Of a DNA stretch of 64,000 nt, positions 1-11,136 are shown piece by piece; position 1 is the stretch's first letter; each line of letters begins with the position of its first letter. A program made the position numbers and the translations under genes. This stretch comes from Trametopsis cervina. Taxonomy: Eukaryota > Basidiomycota > Agaricomycetes > Polyporales > Irpicaceae. The stretch spans positions 1,006,905-1,070,904 of the forward strand of contig MU278350.1 in the NCBI GenBank assembly GCA_022385755.1. The letters run 5' to 3'. The notes beneath the pieces were generated by a model. It did no database searches and was not told the origin of the DNA. It saw nothing but the letters and a program-made list of their open reading frames with translations.

Positions 1-636
1 GAGTTGACTGAGCGCGTACTCCTCAGAGCTGACACTTACTTTCCCCAGACCGAGTCTATCTACAAGGTATACATTGGCGAGGGCACCTCCTACAAAGCCC
101 TGGATAATAAGGAGTCAACCAATGTTCATTACGAGTGACTATGGCGGGTCTTCCTGAACATACCACGCAATTGAAGATGAAGATGAGAGATACCACGGCA
201 TATCCCACCTAAACGACACGGGTAGTACGATCAGCATGTGTCCAGAATTAACAATGATGCCACATACGTGATAATTGGTTTGCATTCGCGGTAGAAGTGG
301 TCCAGTGGTACCATCATTCCATCCAGCGAGAAACAGGGTGAAACACGCGCATGCAAACTGCAAGAAAGCGGTCAGTCTGACTGAGGATGATTTGACCGTT
401 TCCTTCTGCGCCTCTACGGAGGCCTTCTCTTCATCACCATCAGTGGGAGTGACATCGGCCTCTTTCCTTAATTCTGAGAGATCAAGGGCTTCTTTGTTCG
501 GATTGGGCTGTCCCAAGATTGTGTGATCTTGTTCTGGTGGGTGAGGAGAGCGCGCTCTGACGATAGATAGAGATGTTGCACTGCTGTTAGCATTCTGAAT
601 GCCTCCTTCTTGGGTATGGAATTCAGCGCGAGACAT
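1..636 (-). CDS. MFS general substrate transporter, N-terminal part (runs off left edge)
   Basis: Partial gene read right to left. Exons are 268-636 (start codon 634-636), 164-208 and 40-99, with introns 209-267 and 100-163. A third intron begins at 39 and continues past the window edge. After a polar, Ser/Pro/Glu-rich cytosolic tail of about 90 residues comes a hydrophobic helix ending in AGWNDGTTGPLLPRMQ. A second helix follows, then GFVGGALANVYLVDRLGLGK. The acidic residue after the first helix and the D-R-x-G-x-x motif after the second are typical of the major facilitator superfamily. The fungal FucP-like general substrate group looks closest, which is an inference. The substrate cannot be told. 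It is transcribed away from SEC24, with a 0.9 kb spacer. The reading frame is intact as far as it is visible. Confidence 0.8.
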
Positions 637-1538
637 GGCGAGGCGAGTATGCGATGGTCTAGGAGGAAACGACTTCGACAGAATATATAGTTACCCACGG
701 CCGCCTTGGTTCCGGTTTTCTCAGTTACAACACGACCCTTGCGCCAGAGCAGCTGATTCAACGCTGAGGCGAGGTGACGGTAAAAAGACGATTCTGCGTC
801 AGTATTCCACACGGACTGCCCTTACGGAAATAACTCGGAGTTTCACTCACTTCTTTAGATGCCCACTTACTCTTAGTTGTGATAACTAGCGCCGTAGCCA
901 AGCAAAGCTCTGCTGAAACCCATGCGATGTATGTTCCCAGGAGGTGAGCGTTGGCCGAAGGCTACGTGTATCTGGGTCATTGGATGGTACCCAGCACAAA
1001 CGCTATAAAAACGAGTCTGACTCCAGTGCTCGCTCCGCGTTACGCTGAGCTTAGCAATGGAACCCCACCATCATAAATTGAGTTCTGTAGATGCTACAAT
1101 TGACTTGCTTTTTAGAGTTCCGTCAAGAATGCGGATGATGAAGTGCGAGACTGTGAAATGTTTGCAATGTTCAAGACACCGTGTAACGCGCCCTCAGTGA
1201 GTGTTCGTAGTGGCCATGGATACTATGATTACTTAGAAAGGCAGTACCTCATGTGACCTAGACGCCATCATTCCAGTTTGCTGTCGGACGTCGCCAACAT
1301 CATAGTCGTGTACCCGAATCTCCCGCCGCCGCCATCCACGTCGCTTCGTACTCGTACGTGGCCATTGCACATCTGTCAGCCGAAAACAAGTGTTTCTCTC
1401 CGTCCCCACTCCTTTGCGCAGCAAGAGGTCCACACACGCGGTGACGTGGAAGTGATCTAAACGCGTGCACCGTCTCCCCACTTTTTACTCGTCTCTTCTC
1501 TTTATCGACCATCGAAAGCATACATCTACGAACCGACT
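637..1538. other. Divergent intergenic spacer between the MFS transporter and SEC24
   Basis: No convincing gene is seen. On the + strand a TATAAAA lies at 1004-1010, about 530 bp upstream of the SEC24 start, and a 47-codon frame starts at the ATG near 1057. This could be a small unannotated transcript or a long SEC24 leader. The 200 bp before the SEC24 start are CT-rich on the + strand, as is common before start codons in basidiomycete housekeeping genes. Confidence 0.5.
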
Positions 1539-4500
1539 ATGTCTGACCCGGCACAACAACTCCCACCAGGATGGTCGGCAGAATGGTAAGGTCCAACTCG
1601 AATACGGTATGTGAGAGCATTCTGACTTGTAATAGGGACGCGTCTCACCAGAGGTATCTCTTCATCGGTGAGTATGTGGACTCTAGACCCGGGAGATCAA
1701 TCCTTATTTAAGATCGTCTTTTATAGAAACTGCCACTGGACGCACACAGTGGGAGCCTCCGATGCTCGGCACAGACTTGCAACCCGCAGCACCATCCGCT
1801 TCTCCGCCCCCGGCTGCCACAGGTCATGGGAAGCGTCGACAGTATGCTGCCGGACAGACTCAGGTTTATTACGGCGCAGATACCGCTTTGGGAGGTGCTG
1901 GAGCAGGCGGAGGATATGGAGCGGTAGCCCAACAGCCAGCCCAGCTGTTCACTCCTGGTCTTGCCCCAGATAACCAGTTCCAACAACAACAAATGCAGGG
2001 ATCTCAGCCATACTATGGAGGTGCGCAAGCAGAACCAGAGTATATTAATGCTCCGCAGCCCCCTATGTACGGCCAGACTCAGCCTCCACATGTCGGTGCC
2101 CTTGCAGATCAATTCGGTCAGATGAACATGGGGCAGAAGGGACCTCGACTGCAAACCACCAATCTGCTCACGTCTCCGCCTGATCCTCGTGAACTACACA
2201 TTCCCCCTCCTGAAATCCACCTTCCTCCCAATTCTTGTGTGTCTCCTAACCCCGGCGCAAATGCGGACTCTTCCTACCAGCGTTCCACCATTAACGCAAT
2301 CCCTACCACAAACTCTCTTCTGAAGAAAGCTAACATACCGTTCGGCTTGATTTTGACCCCTTACCGTTCATTAAAGGAAGGCGACGAACCTGTTCCTGTG
2401 GTCACAGATACGGTTATCGCGCGTTGCAGAAGATGCAGGACATACATCAACCCATACGTGCAGTTCATTGACGGTGGAAATCGGTGAGTATTCTTTCATG
2501 CCGAAATATGTACACTCAGTACTGAAATGCGTTTAGATGGCGTTGCTGCATGTGCGCGCTATCAAACGAAGTTCCCCAACTTTTCGACTGGGATCAGGTC
2601 AGGAATGCCCCAGGAGACAGATGGGCACGCCCCGAGTTGAACCACGGAGTAGTAGAATTCGTTGCGCCAACGGAGTACATGGCGCGCCCGCCGCAGCCAG
2701 CGGTCTACGTCTTCCTCATCGACGTTAGCCATAGCGCCATTCAGTCTGGAATGGTAGCAACTGCGACACGGACGATTCTCGAGAACTTGGACCGCATACC
2801 AGACGAGGATGGCCGGACGAAAATTGCAATCATCGCTTTCGATGTCTCGCTCTACTTCTTCTCCATGCCAGTACGTCGTTTGATACAAGTGCATTTCCGG
2901 TGTCTGAAGTATGAATGTGTCCACACAGCCTGGAACAAGCGAATCGTCCATGCTTGTAGTGTCAGACGTCGATGATGTATTCCTCCCCAAGCCCACCGAT
3001 CTCTTGGTTAACCTTGCAGAGGCCCGTGCGTCGCTGGAAGCACTCCTCGGCCGCCTTGGCGACATGTTCAAGGAGAATCAAATAATTGGCAGCGCGTTGG
3101 GTCCCGCTTTGCAGGCTGGCTTCCAGCTAATGGTCAGTTTGAGATGGTCTATTACGATCGGTTTACTTACGGTTATCTAGACACCTATCGGAGGTAAAAT
3201 CATTGTTCTCTCGTCGAGTCTGCCTTCAGTCGGAGTTGGCGCACTGAAGAACAGGGAGGACCCAAAGCTTCTTGGGACGGCTAAGGTATGCCAGCCAATC
3301 CACTTGCAAGTGTTGCAGCAATTAATGATTCCACTAGGAATCTGGGCTACTCCAAGCGGCATCGCCATTCTACAAAACATTTGCCATCGAGTGCTCGCGG
3401 GGCCAGGTCTCAGTTGACATGTTCTTGTTCAGCGCGGCTTACCAGGATGTAGCCACCTTGGGTGAGTACAACACTGCCTTCTTACGTAGTTGCAACCACC
3501 TCATAGGTCTATCTAGCTTGCCTGCCTCACTACACCGCCGGCCAGACGTACTTCTACCGCGCATTCAACGCACGCACAGAAGATGCCAGGAAGTTCGCAC
3601 ACGAGTTTGGCGAAGTACTGGCTCAGCCAATCATGTTGGAAGCCGTTATGCGCGTCCGTGCATCCAAAAGTACGTCGGGCATGCTCCCTTGGCACATGAT
3701 AAATCGTAATATAACAAAACGCTGGCAGATCTTAGAATGTCTTCGTTCCACGGTAATTTCTTCGTCAGATCCACAGATCTATTGGCAATGCCGGCCGTTC
3801 CCCAGGATCTCTCTTACGCTATCGAGGTGCAGATCGAGGACACACTGACCTCGCCATTCGTTGTCTTCCAGACCGCCGTTTTACACACCACCTGTTATGG
3901 TCCGTTCTATTCATTCTTCGGCTATCTAAAGATCCGCTCAAAATTCACTGCTTTTATATAGGCGAGCGTCGCATCCGGGTCGTCACCACAGCCTTGCCCA
4001 CTACGACCAATCTCTCAGAAGTCTTCGCGTCCGCCGACCAGGTTGCCATTGCCACCCTCCTTTCCAACAAAGCCGTCGAGCGCTCAATCACGCATAAGTT
4101 GGAAGACAGTCGAGATGCCCTGTTCAACAAGATGGTCGAGATCCTTACCGCATACAAGAGCAGCATGACGGCCGCCGGTGCAGGGGCCAGCGCTCAATTG
4201 GCTATCGCGGAGAACATGAAGATGCTGCCTGTGCTGGTGCTCGGTCTCTTGAAGAACGTGCGCGGACTGTATTTTGGATATCGAATCACATTCTGATCAC
4301 CCCTTTGTAGGTTGGCATTCGACAAAGCTCCCAGATCCCGCCCGATCTCCGTGCATATGCCCAGGCTTTGCTCACTTCGCTTCCGTCACAACTGTTGATG
4401 CCGTACATTTACCCAACATTCTATGCCCTTCACACCATGCCGCCGGAGGTATGTGCTGATTCCAATCCAGGTCGACGCTTGCTCATTTCTCGATCCTAAA

Positions 4501-5053
4501 GTGTGGTACCGTTGGTGAAAACGGCGTGATTCTTCCACCCCCTCTCCCCTTGACTTCCGAAAGACTCGAAAGGCATGGTCTCTACTTGATTGAAGATGGC
4601 CAGAACATCTTCTTGTGGGTAGGCAGGGATGCAGTGCCCCAGTTGATCATTGATGTCTTCAACCTACCCAACTACGAAGTTCTGCGAGGCGGCAAGGTAA
4701 TTCTCATCCCTCGTGATTAATCCTGCGCCCTCACTCACCAATTGGTTGCCACTACTAGGCAACTCTACCATTGCTCGAGAACCCCTTCAACCAGAGGATC
4801 AACGCTATCGTCCAAAAGACACGCGAGATGCGCCGTGGTCCCTACTGGCCGCACCTGTACATTGTGAAAGAAGACGGCGAGCCGGTGTTGAGACTCTGGG
4901 CATTGAGTTGCTTAATCCAAGACCGCTCCGATGTTCTTCCAAGCTACCAGCAGTTTATTTCCCAACTCAAGGACAAAGTAAGCCCTATCGTTCGCAATGC
5001 CAGCAGTATATGGACTGACCTTGTTCTCTCAGGTGAATGGAGGAAACTATTAG
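1539..5053 (+). CDS. SEC24: COPII coat protein SEC24 with an N-terminal WW domain
   Basis: Cargo-selecting subunit of the COPII coat, pairing with SEC23 at ER exit sites. Fourteen exons (1539-1585, 1636-1667, 1727-2483, 2537-2870, 2929-3132, 3181-3285, 3338-3461, 3517-3669, 3729-3899, 3962-4257, 4311-4448, 4502-4696, 4759-4977, 5033-5053) sum to 2796 nt, or 931 residues. Residues about 9-40, spread over the first three exons, form a WW domain (LPPGWSAEW, then TGRTQWEPP). A Gln/Pro/Gly-rich disordered segment follows. The zinc finger is CRRC, 18 residues, then CCMC. The trunk has VFLIDVS near its start, followed by the beta-sandwich, helical and gelsolin parts ([14 protein letters not shown]). 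The protein ends GGNY. The start is the first ATG of the frame that gives a complete WW domain. SEC24 identity is certain; the WW addition rests on the exon model. Confidence 0.95.
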
Positions 5054-7854
5054 TGGATGCATACGTAGACGAGCTGAATGATGATTATGATGTCGTACGC
5101 ATATTCCTATTGTATTGATGTATATCTGTCAGACGATCAGTCTTCTCGGAGCCTTTGCCAGTTGGCGGGGAAGGTTCGTGCCCCCGCTGTTCGACGTTCG
5201 TCCCCGTGGGGTATCAGTCGGCGGACCCTAAGAACTCAAACTTCCCGCTGCAGCTCGATGCGGGGTACAATTGCATCCGGTGGGAAGAATGTCAATTGTC
5301 GAAGCCCGCTCGTGAGTTCTATCATTTCCGCCGAGGGGCATGACTTCATCTGTCAACAAGTCCCTGAAGTTAAGGGATTGAGTGCACCCAGACGTGCAAC
5401 GCAGGTACAGTATACCCACGATGTTGTGCAGGATGCTTCACAGGTGTGCGCAGTTATACAGTGCATTCCTCGACGCGGGAAAGAGATAACGGAGAATCTT
5501 GATGTCGAAGGCGTTGAGCGTACGTACTCGGTGAGCATACGCACGCCCGTTCTGGCGACAGCTGATCGGGGATGCCTCCCAGTAGACATGTAAGCTGGAC
5601 CCGCCTGGCCAGCATCTCGGACCGCAAGAGTTCGCAGAGGACGTAATCGGAAAAATACCAACTGGTACCGGCGGTCGTCTACGTTTCTCTTTATGAATGA
5701 AGAGCGGGATTACAAGCCGAGGCGCGCATGGCCCGAACACGGTATGCCCGTTGCGAGAGTGTGCCGCACTGATCTTCTACTGGCGCCAATTCGGTGGGGT
5801 CGTGGGCAGCAGAACATCAAATGAGAAGCAAGAATTTGATGTGTAATTGAAGTCAGCTTCGCCATGGTGAGTGGCGCAGCACAAACTTGTGCATACTCGT
5901 GTTCTTTACGTAGAGAGGCTGTAAGGTATGACCAAAGCCATTAAGACGGTGTGTATTGGAGCAACGTAGATGCAATAGACGTTCAATATCCTTTGTGGTG
6001 TCTGGTGTATTGCAATACAGTGAGCTTCCCGCGCTATATCACATGCATATGTTTCACTGACGTTTTATCCCGCAGTCTTGACGCTGCCCTGCCGCGGCGA
6101 GAAACCACCCAGTCTCCCATACACCTTCCGAGGCCGGTCGGATAGACCGCGACGAGCGTCATACGAACCCGCGTAATTCTAAGCCTCAGTAAGCCGTCCT
6201 ACTCACGCAACAGAGGGCGTGTGATGCCCTGTCTCAGGAAGATTGCAGTTCGCTCACAGTGGGTCTCTATCTGCCCGATAGCGGTGTGGCGCGGAGAACT
6301 GCTATCGCAGCATGGCCACCTTGAAGCATGTCTTTGAGCTGATATCTGCTTGCGAATGAACAACGTTAGTCGATCACCGTTATCTTCCAACACAGATTTC
6401 GTAGACGCTGCGAGTACGAGCCGGTCCAACCCATGTCTGGACGGTATACCTTTCCAAAAGGGAGCAGCGCAGATCCGCCCACGCCTATACGCTTTTGCGC
6501 CGCGATGAGGTATGTCGTCCCAGCAGGAGAGATCATGTTGTCGAATTTCTTAATCCTGTGGTTCCTGACGGCCCCCTCAGCGGACCGGAAGGGATCGTTG
6601 CAGTGCATTGCGCTCAAGGGACCAATCATCGGTCGCGCAGCTCCAACGGACACTTATGAATAGACTCAACGGGTGTGAAGTATGCGTTGATGCCCATGTC
6701 ATGCGTGCGGTTCATTTGAGCAATCGTTGTCCTAGGCGCGCTGTGTGCTCACACTGGCTCGCCCACCTGACAGGGGCGGTTCGCAAAGTGTCAGCTGAGC
6801 ATGTCTGCGCAATGCGACGGTGATACACTTACTCTACGGAGTGAGACGTTTCCTCTCCTCGTTCTCCCGCTTGATCGATTACAGTATTCTCCACGGGAAG
6901 CATAGTCTTGTACAAGCGAGGTACCTTAACTAGCGGATGATCAAAACACCTCACATCTTCTTGCAATTTCTGAGTAGAATGCAATATTGCAGACGTGTCC
7001 AGATGTAAGCTATGTGTCGACGTGCCAGCGGTACAGGTGCACGGCGCACGGGTCGCGCCATTTGATGAGGGCCGCATGGATCAGTAGGGGCCTGCCACAC
7101 CTTGTCCGACTCAGATAGGCATAGCGAGGTCTCGTGTGTTAATCTCACAAGCACTGCGCTTGAGAGCGGTGTGGTCGAATACGCCAATTGTGGTCGCCTC
7201 ATGAACTCCAACAAAGCTCATATTCTCACATTGAGGATGGAAGCTGTCACGGGTACCAGACCCCGTGGTAAAAGGCATGCAAGGACCCTTGTTTGCGGCA
7301 GCATTTCGCTGGGTTGGCGTGCGACAAGGTACAGATTCGTTCTCCCACTTTTGATGCAGGTTACGGATAGCGTTAGACCCATTCAATTGTCACCGCAGGG
7401 CTGACCGGGTGGGCGTTCAGGCTTGCACAGAAAAGCCGGGGCCGAAGATCGCAACAGTTGACGGAGAAGGCCGTTTAGGCGCAAGCAAGTGGGCCTCGCG
7501 GATGAGACCACTGAGGGAAAACTTCCCCCCACTCCCCCTCAAACAGCACACTTGCACACAATGAAGTTTAGGATACTATGACCAATGACTAAGTCAGAGG
7601 ACTAGTAGATTAAGAATAATTTTCTGGCTAGTGTACAACCTCTATGTGTAAAGATAGAGGCGAGCGGCAAGAACTCGAAGAACGTAGTATACGTGGGCGT
7701 GGATGCGTATCGTAAAGCGGCGCGGCTGCGATGAAGGAAACGTTGTACAATGATGCGTCCAAATTCAACACGAGGGATGAGCAGATAGAGAATAATGAAC
7801 CTAAACCTCCTTCGCGAGACCCGAGAGAATACTAGAATAAACAGACCCTAGGCT
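5054..7854. other. Gene-poor 2.8 kb region, no confident gene
   Basis: Short open frames occur on both strands but none carries a recognisable domain. Two look slightly protein-like. One at 5155-5343 (+) has CPRC and a Cys/Trp-containing stretch and runs into a possible donor near 5312. The other, at about 6430-6653 (-), reads through GPLSAMHCNDPF and LLPFGK and then meets a possible donor. They may be exons of an unrecognised gene or remnants of decayed genes. The segment 7500-7800 is AT-richer and holds nothing I can name. Confidence 0.35.
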
Positions 7855-9626
7855 TTATGCCTTGAGGTCGCCCGAGTGCTTCTCGTCGATGTCGTCGTGG
7901 CGGATCTCGTGTGCGGCGTGCACAGCACGGGAAGCCTCCTCGCCATCGAACAGAGCTGCGGTCTCCTCCAACGACAGACCCCTGGTCTCGACGATGAAGA
8001 TGTAGCAGAACACGAACTCGAACGCGAGCCAGCAGCAGTACACGATGTAGTACTTCCAGGCGATGTTGCCGAGAGCGATCGGGTTGACGTACTGGTTGAA
8101 GATGAGGGCGAGCGAGATGACGAAGTTGAAGATGTTGAAACCCTTGGCACGGAGGCTGTAGGGCAGAATCTCGACGGTGTAGGCAACGATGAGAGGGGTG
8201 AATGCAAGACTGGAGAGTAATGGATTAGTTCAATGTGCGACCCAAAGGTAATGGGAGCGGACTTACTCGTAGCAGGCGTAGAACAGGAAGATGAACGCAA
8301 TGACAGCGTGTGCAGCAGCGGCATCACCCTTGAGGGCATAGCGAGCAGAGCAGATGGTCTGGAGGATGAAGAAGAGCAGCATGCCACCGCAGGATGTCAG
8401 GAAGAGAGTACGACGGCCAACACGCTCGACGGCGAACGAGGCACCGACGGCCCAGCACAAGTTCCAGATGGCAAGGATACTGCAGATGCTATTAGTCGCC
8501 GTACGATGATATAAGAATACTATCGAACTTACCCAGTGATCATGAGCTGGATGGTGGTGTCGGTAATGCCGAGGGTGTTGAAGACGGCGTTGAGGTAGTA
8601 CGAGACGAGACCGTTTCCAGACCATTGGGAGAAGAAGGCGATGGCGATGATGATGGTCATACGCTTCCTGTTACCGGGAGTAGACCAGAGAGCAGACCAG
8701 CCGACGTTGGCAGAGATGGTGCGGTCGAGCTCGATACCAGCCTTGATCTCGTTGAACTCGAAGAGAACAAGGGGATCCTCCTCATCACCGTCAGCGTGGT
8801 AGTACGCGAGGGTCTTGAGAGCCAGAGTGTCCTTGCCCTTGGAGACGAGGAAACGGGGGGACTCAGGAGCGAAAAGGATGAGGAAGAACTGGAAGATGGA
8901 CGGGAGACCCTGGAGGATGGAGGGGATACGCCAAGCCCAGTTGTTGTTGATGAACTCGGTACCGAAAGTGGTCCACGACGCGACGATGTTACCGGAGTAC
9001 CAGAGGGAGTTGTAGAGAGCGGTCAGCTGAGCACGGTGGGCGGGGTAGGCAAGCTCAGTAACCAACATGGGGGCGGCGTTGGCGGCGAAGGTGACACCGA
9101 ACCCGACGAGGAAACGGGCAGCAATGAACATGCTGATGTTGGTGGCTGCTGACTGAACGGCGACACCGATCAACATGACCACGGCACCGATCCAGACTGT
9201 CAGTCTACGACCGATACCGTCGGACAGGTAGGGGGCGAAGGGGTAGGCGGCCAGGGCACCAATGTTCTGAGCGTGTACACGTCAGTAAATGTGCGCAGTA
9301 TCATATGATGCAAGGGCGGCATACCTGGATGGCGTTAAGCAGACCGAGCTTGCCACCGTGCGGGTGGTTGAAGTACGAATTCCAGAGCTCAAGAGACTGG
9401 AACGAGTTCATCAACGAACCATCGTAACCGTTCGTGGAGGAGGTGATGAGGCTGCATGAAAGAGATTAGATCCAGCGGTAAGTGAACGATGGTGGGGTCA
9501 GACGTACAGGAGGACAATCCATGCGTTGAGCTTGAGGATACGCGAGTTGTTGTACCACTTCCTGTTAGGGTTGAGGAACTGAGCGTATCCTTCGTTACCC
9601 GAGGTAGCAACTGCGCCTGCACCCAT
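7855..9626 (-). CDS. Sugar (hexose/lactose permease-type) MFS transporter
   Basis: Plasma-membrane sugar:proton symporter of the sugar porter family, probably about 510-520 residues and 12 helices. From the N terminus: MGAGAVATSG, a first helix starting LNAWIVLL, then STNGYDGSLMNSFQ, PYLSDGIGRR, RFLVGFG, PESPRFLVSKG, then NGLVSYYLNAVF, AVERVGRRTLF, SLRAKGF and VETRGLSLEE, close to the family's PETKGxSLEE. The protein ends GDLKA. At least four introns are visible (donors or acceptors near 9510, 9325, 9265, 8530, 8270). The ATG at 9624-9626 was preferred to an in-frame ATG at 9680 because a TATA box at 9718-9724 would leave the upstream ATG almost no leader. The substrate (glucose, lactose, cellobiose or other) cannot be told from sequence alone. 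Confidence 0.9.
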
Positions 9627-9717
9627 TGTTATGAACTCTTGCGAGAGGGACGAAGCAAGGCGATGATGGAGGAACTTCAAGAAGTTGCAGGGAAACTTGG
9701 GAGAAGCGTGTCGCTAC

Positions 9718-9724
9718 TTTTATA
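9718..9724 (-). promoter_or_regulatory. TATA box of the sugar transporter
   Basis: On the minus strand the sequence reads CTATAAAAG, about 92 nt upstream of the chosen start codon. It is followed by a CT-rich leader of about 60 nt, which fits a strong regulated fungal promoter. Confidence 0.7.
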
Positions 9725-9755
9725 GTGTTGAGGAGACCGTCTGGTAGGACGCTAA

Positions 9756-9844
9756 CCCCGCATGGCCAGCTGACCGGGTACGCAGTTTCTCCAGATATTC
9801 CCCAAATGCTGTATTTCCCCGCGCAATCCCCAGGCTCTCCCCGG
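9756..9844 (-). promoter_or_regulatory. Cluster of four Mig1/CreA-like sites
   Basis: Four matches to the fungal glucose-repressor consensus SYGGRG (read on the minus strand) lie at 9756-9761, 9817-9822, 9828-9833 and 9839-9844, just upstream of the TATA box of the sugar transporter. This suggests carbon catabolite repression by a CreA/Mig1 homologue, which is an inference from motif matches only. Confidence 0.45.
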
Positions 9845-11136
9845 ATCCTATTGGCCCGCCCGCACCAATCTGGGGAAGCTCTGGAGCCCACAAACAGGCA
9901 CGGTTGCGCGGATGAAAGCAATTGCACCCGCGATGGACTTCCAACTGCCTAGGACAAAAACTCTGTTGTCGCCTTCTCGATGGCGAGTTCCGCCTGTCGA
10001 GCGCGTGCTTCTGTATGTTGTCATGCTCCGGCGACGTCTTAAATGACCCCGAGACCCTGCAGGATGTGCAGGACGGGCAGCACGATGAGCGGGGGACGGT
10101 GGGCAGAGCTGAGGCCCAAGCACGGGCTACCCGGCGCTGCAGATTTTCCCTGATCGGCACGTGCACCTTGCGATCACAGACGATTCAAGTTTCTTGCGCC
10201 ACCCCGTTATTCGAGTTGTGACTGTTCTTTTAGTCTGTTGTTTTATTAATTACCAGGGTCGTCTTGCCAGCGAGCTCGCTGCCGTGTCTGGTGCTGCACA
10301 CGGCGTGCGAGGTTAGCTTGCGCGTACTGTATTGCACTGTGGTCTCTCGGGCAGTGGTGGCCTTTAGCGTGGGTGTGGAGCTCCGAATGGCATTTCAGTC
10401 CGGCGCTCAATTTGGCTCCTGGCCGGAACAGCCCTACATTCCCGGCCTATCGCGATTCATTCCGCCGAGCTTCGGCTCCTGCTGGACAAATTTGGCTGTG
10501 TGGTTCATGCCCCCACAGCGCGGGCTGAATAAAATAAACATCAGCCCGCATCTGCATGCACAGAAATCACGGTATCGAGTGCCTGACGCAACAACGTCCT
10601 CGTTCAACGGATTCAGGAACTTCCTTCCGCCCGTGGTCGCTGGCTGCTGTTGGCTGCCCATCGGCTGCTTTTCGCTCTTGCCAAATTGTGCTCCGCCATC
10701 CCCGCGCGATACGTCCTGACCTTCACCGCAGCCTTACCATTCTCAGCCCAACGTCGGAGAAATTCAGCGTAAGATTAAGCAAACTCTCATTTCGCCAAGA
10801 CGCCACGAAACCCTGTCTCGTCCTGAAATCCTGTCTACTTGCGCGGAATATTCGTGGGGGATCCTAACGCCACCCCCTCCGAAAGCGCGACTCATTAACT
10901 CGCCCATTCAGATGTCTCGATCGCGCCTCCCTTCAGCCGCACAACGCCAGGCGTTGGTATGAGAGATTGACAGATTGCAGCACACTAGGAACACTCAGCG
11001 GCACAAGGACACAGCGTACGATCGAAGCGGGATCGTAAGAATACATAATCCCACTGTAGCCGGTGAAATTGCGCATCACGCGTCTTCAAATTCATTCACG
11101 TTCCCGCTCCATCACACCCGCTAACCACAACGGTCA
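9845..11136. other. Upstream region of the sugar transporter and 3' flank of ATG11
   Basis: No supported gene. A 151-codon frame at 10264-10719 (+) begins only with TTG, has no domain and mixes Cys, Pro and Trp in a non-protein-like way. An imperfect repeat of AATTTGGCT occurs near 10409 and 10490. Nothing else stands out. Confidence 0.3.

Noticed and set aside
1233..1481. Open frames on both strands upstream of SEC24
   Set aside because: Short, overlapping, without motifs, and within the probable SEC24 promoter and leader.
8625..9152. 175-codon + strand frame rich in Glu/Asp/Gly
   Set aside because: It is the antisense shadow of the sugar transporter coding exon.
10264..10719. 151-codon open frame on the + strand
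   Set aside because: It begins only with TTG, lacks a domain, and its composition does not look like protein.
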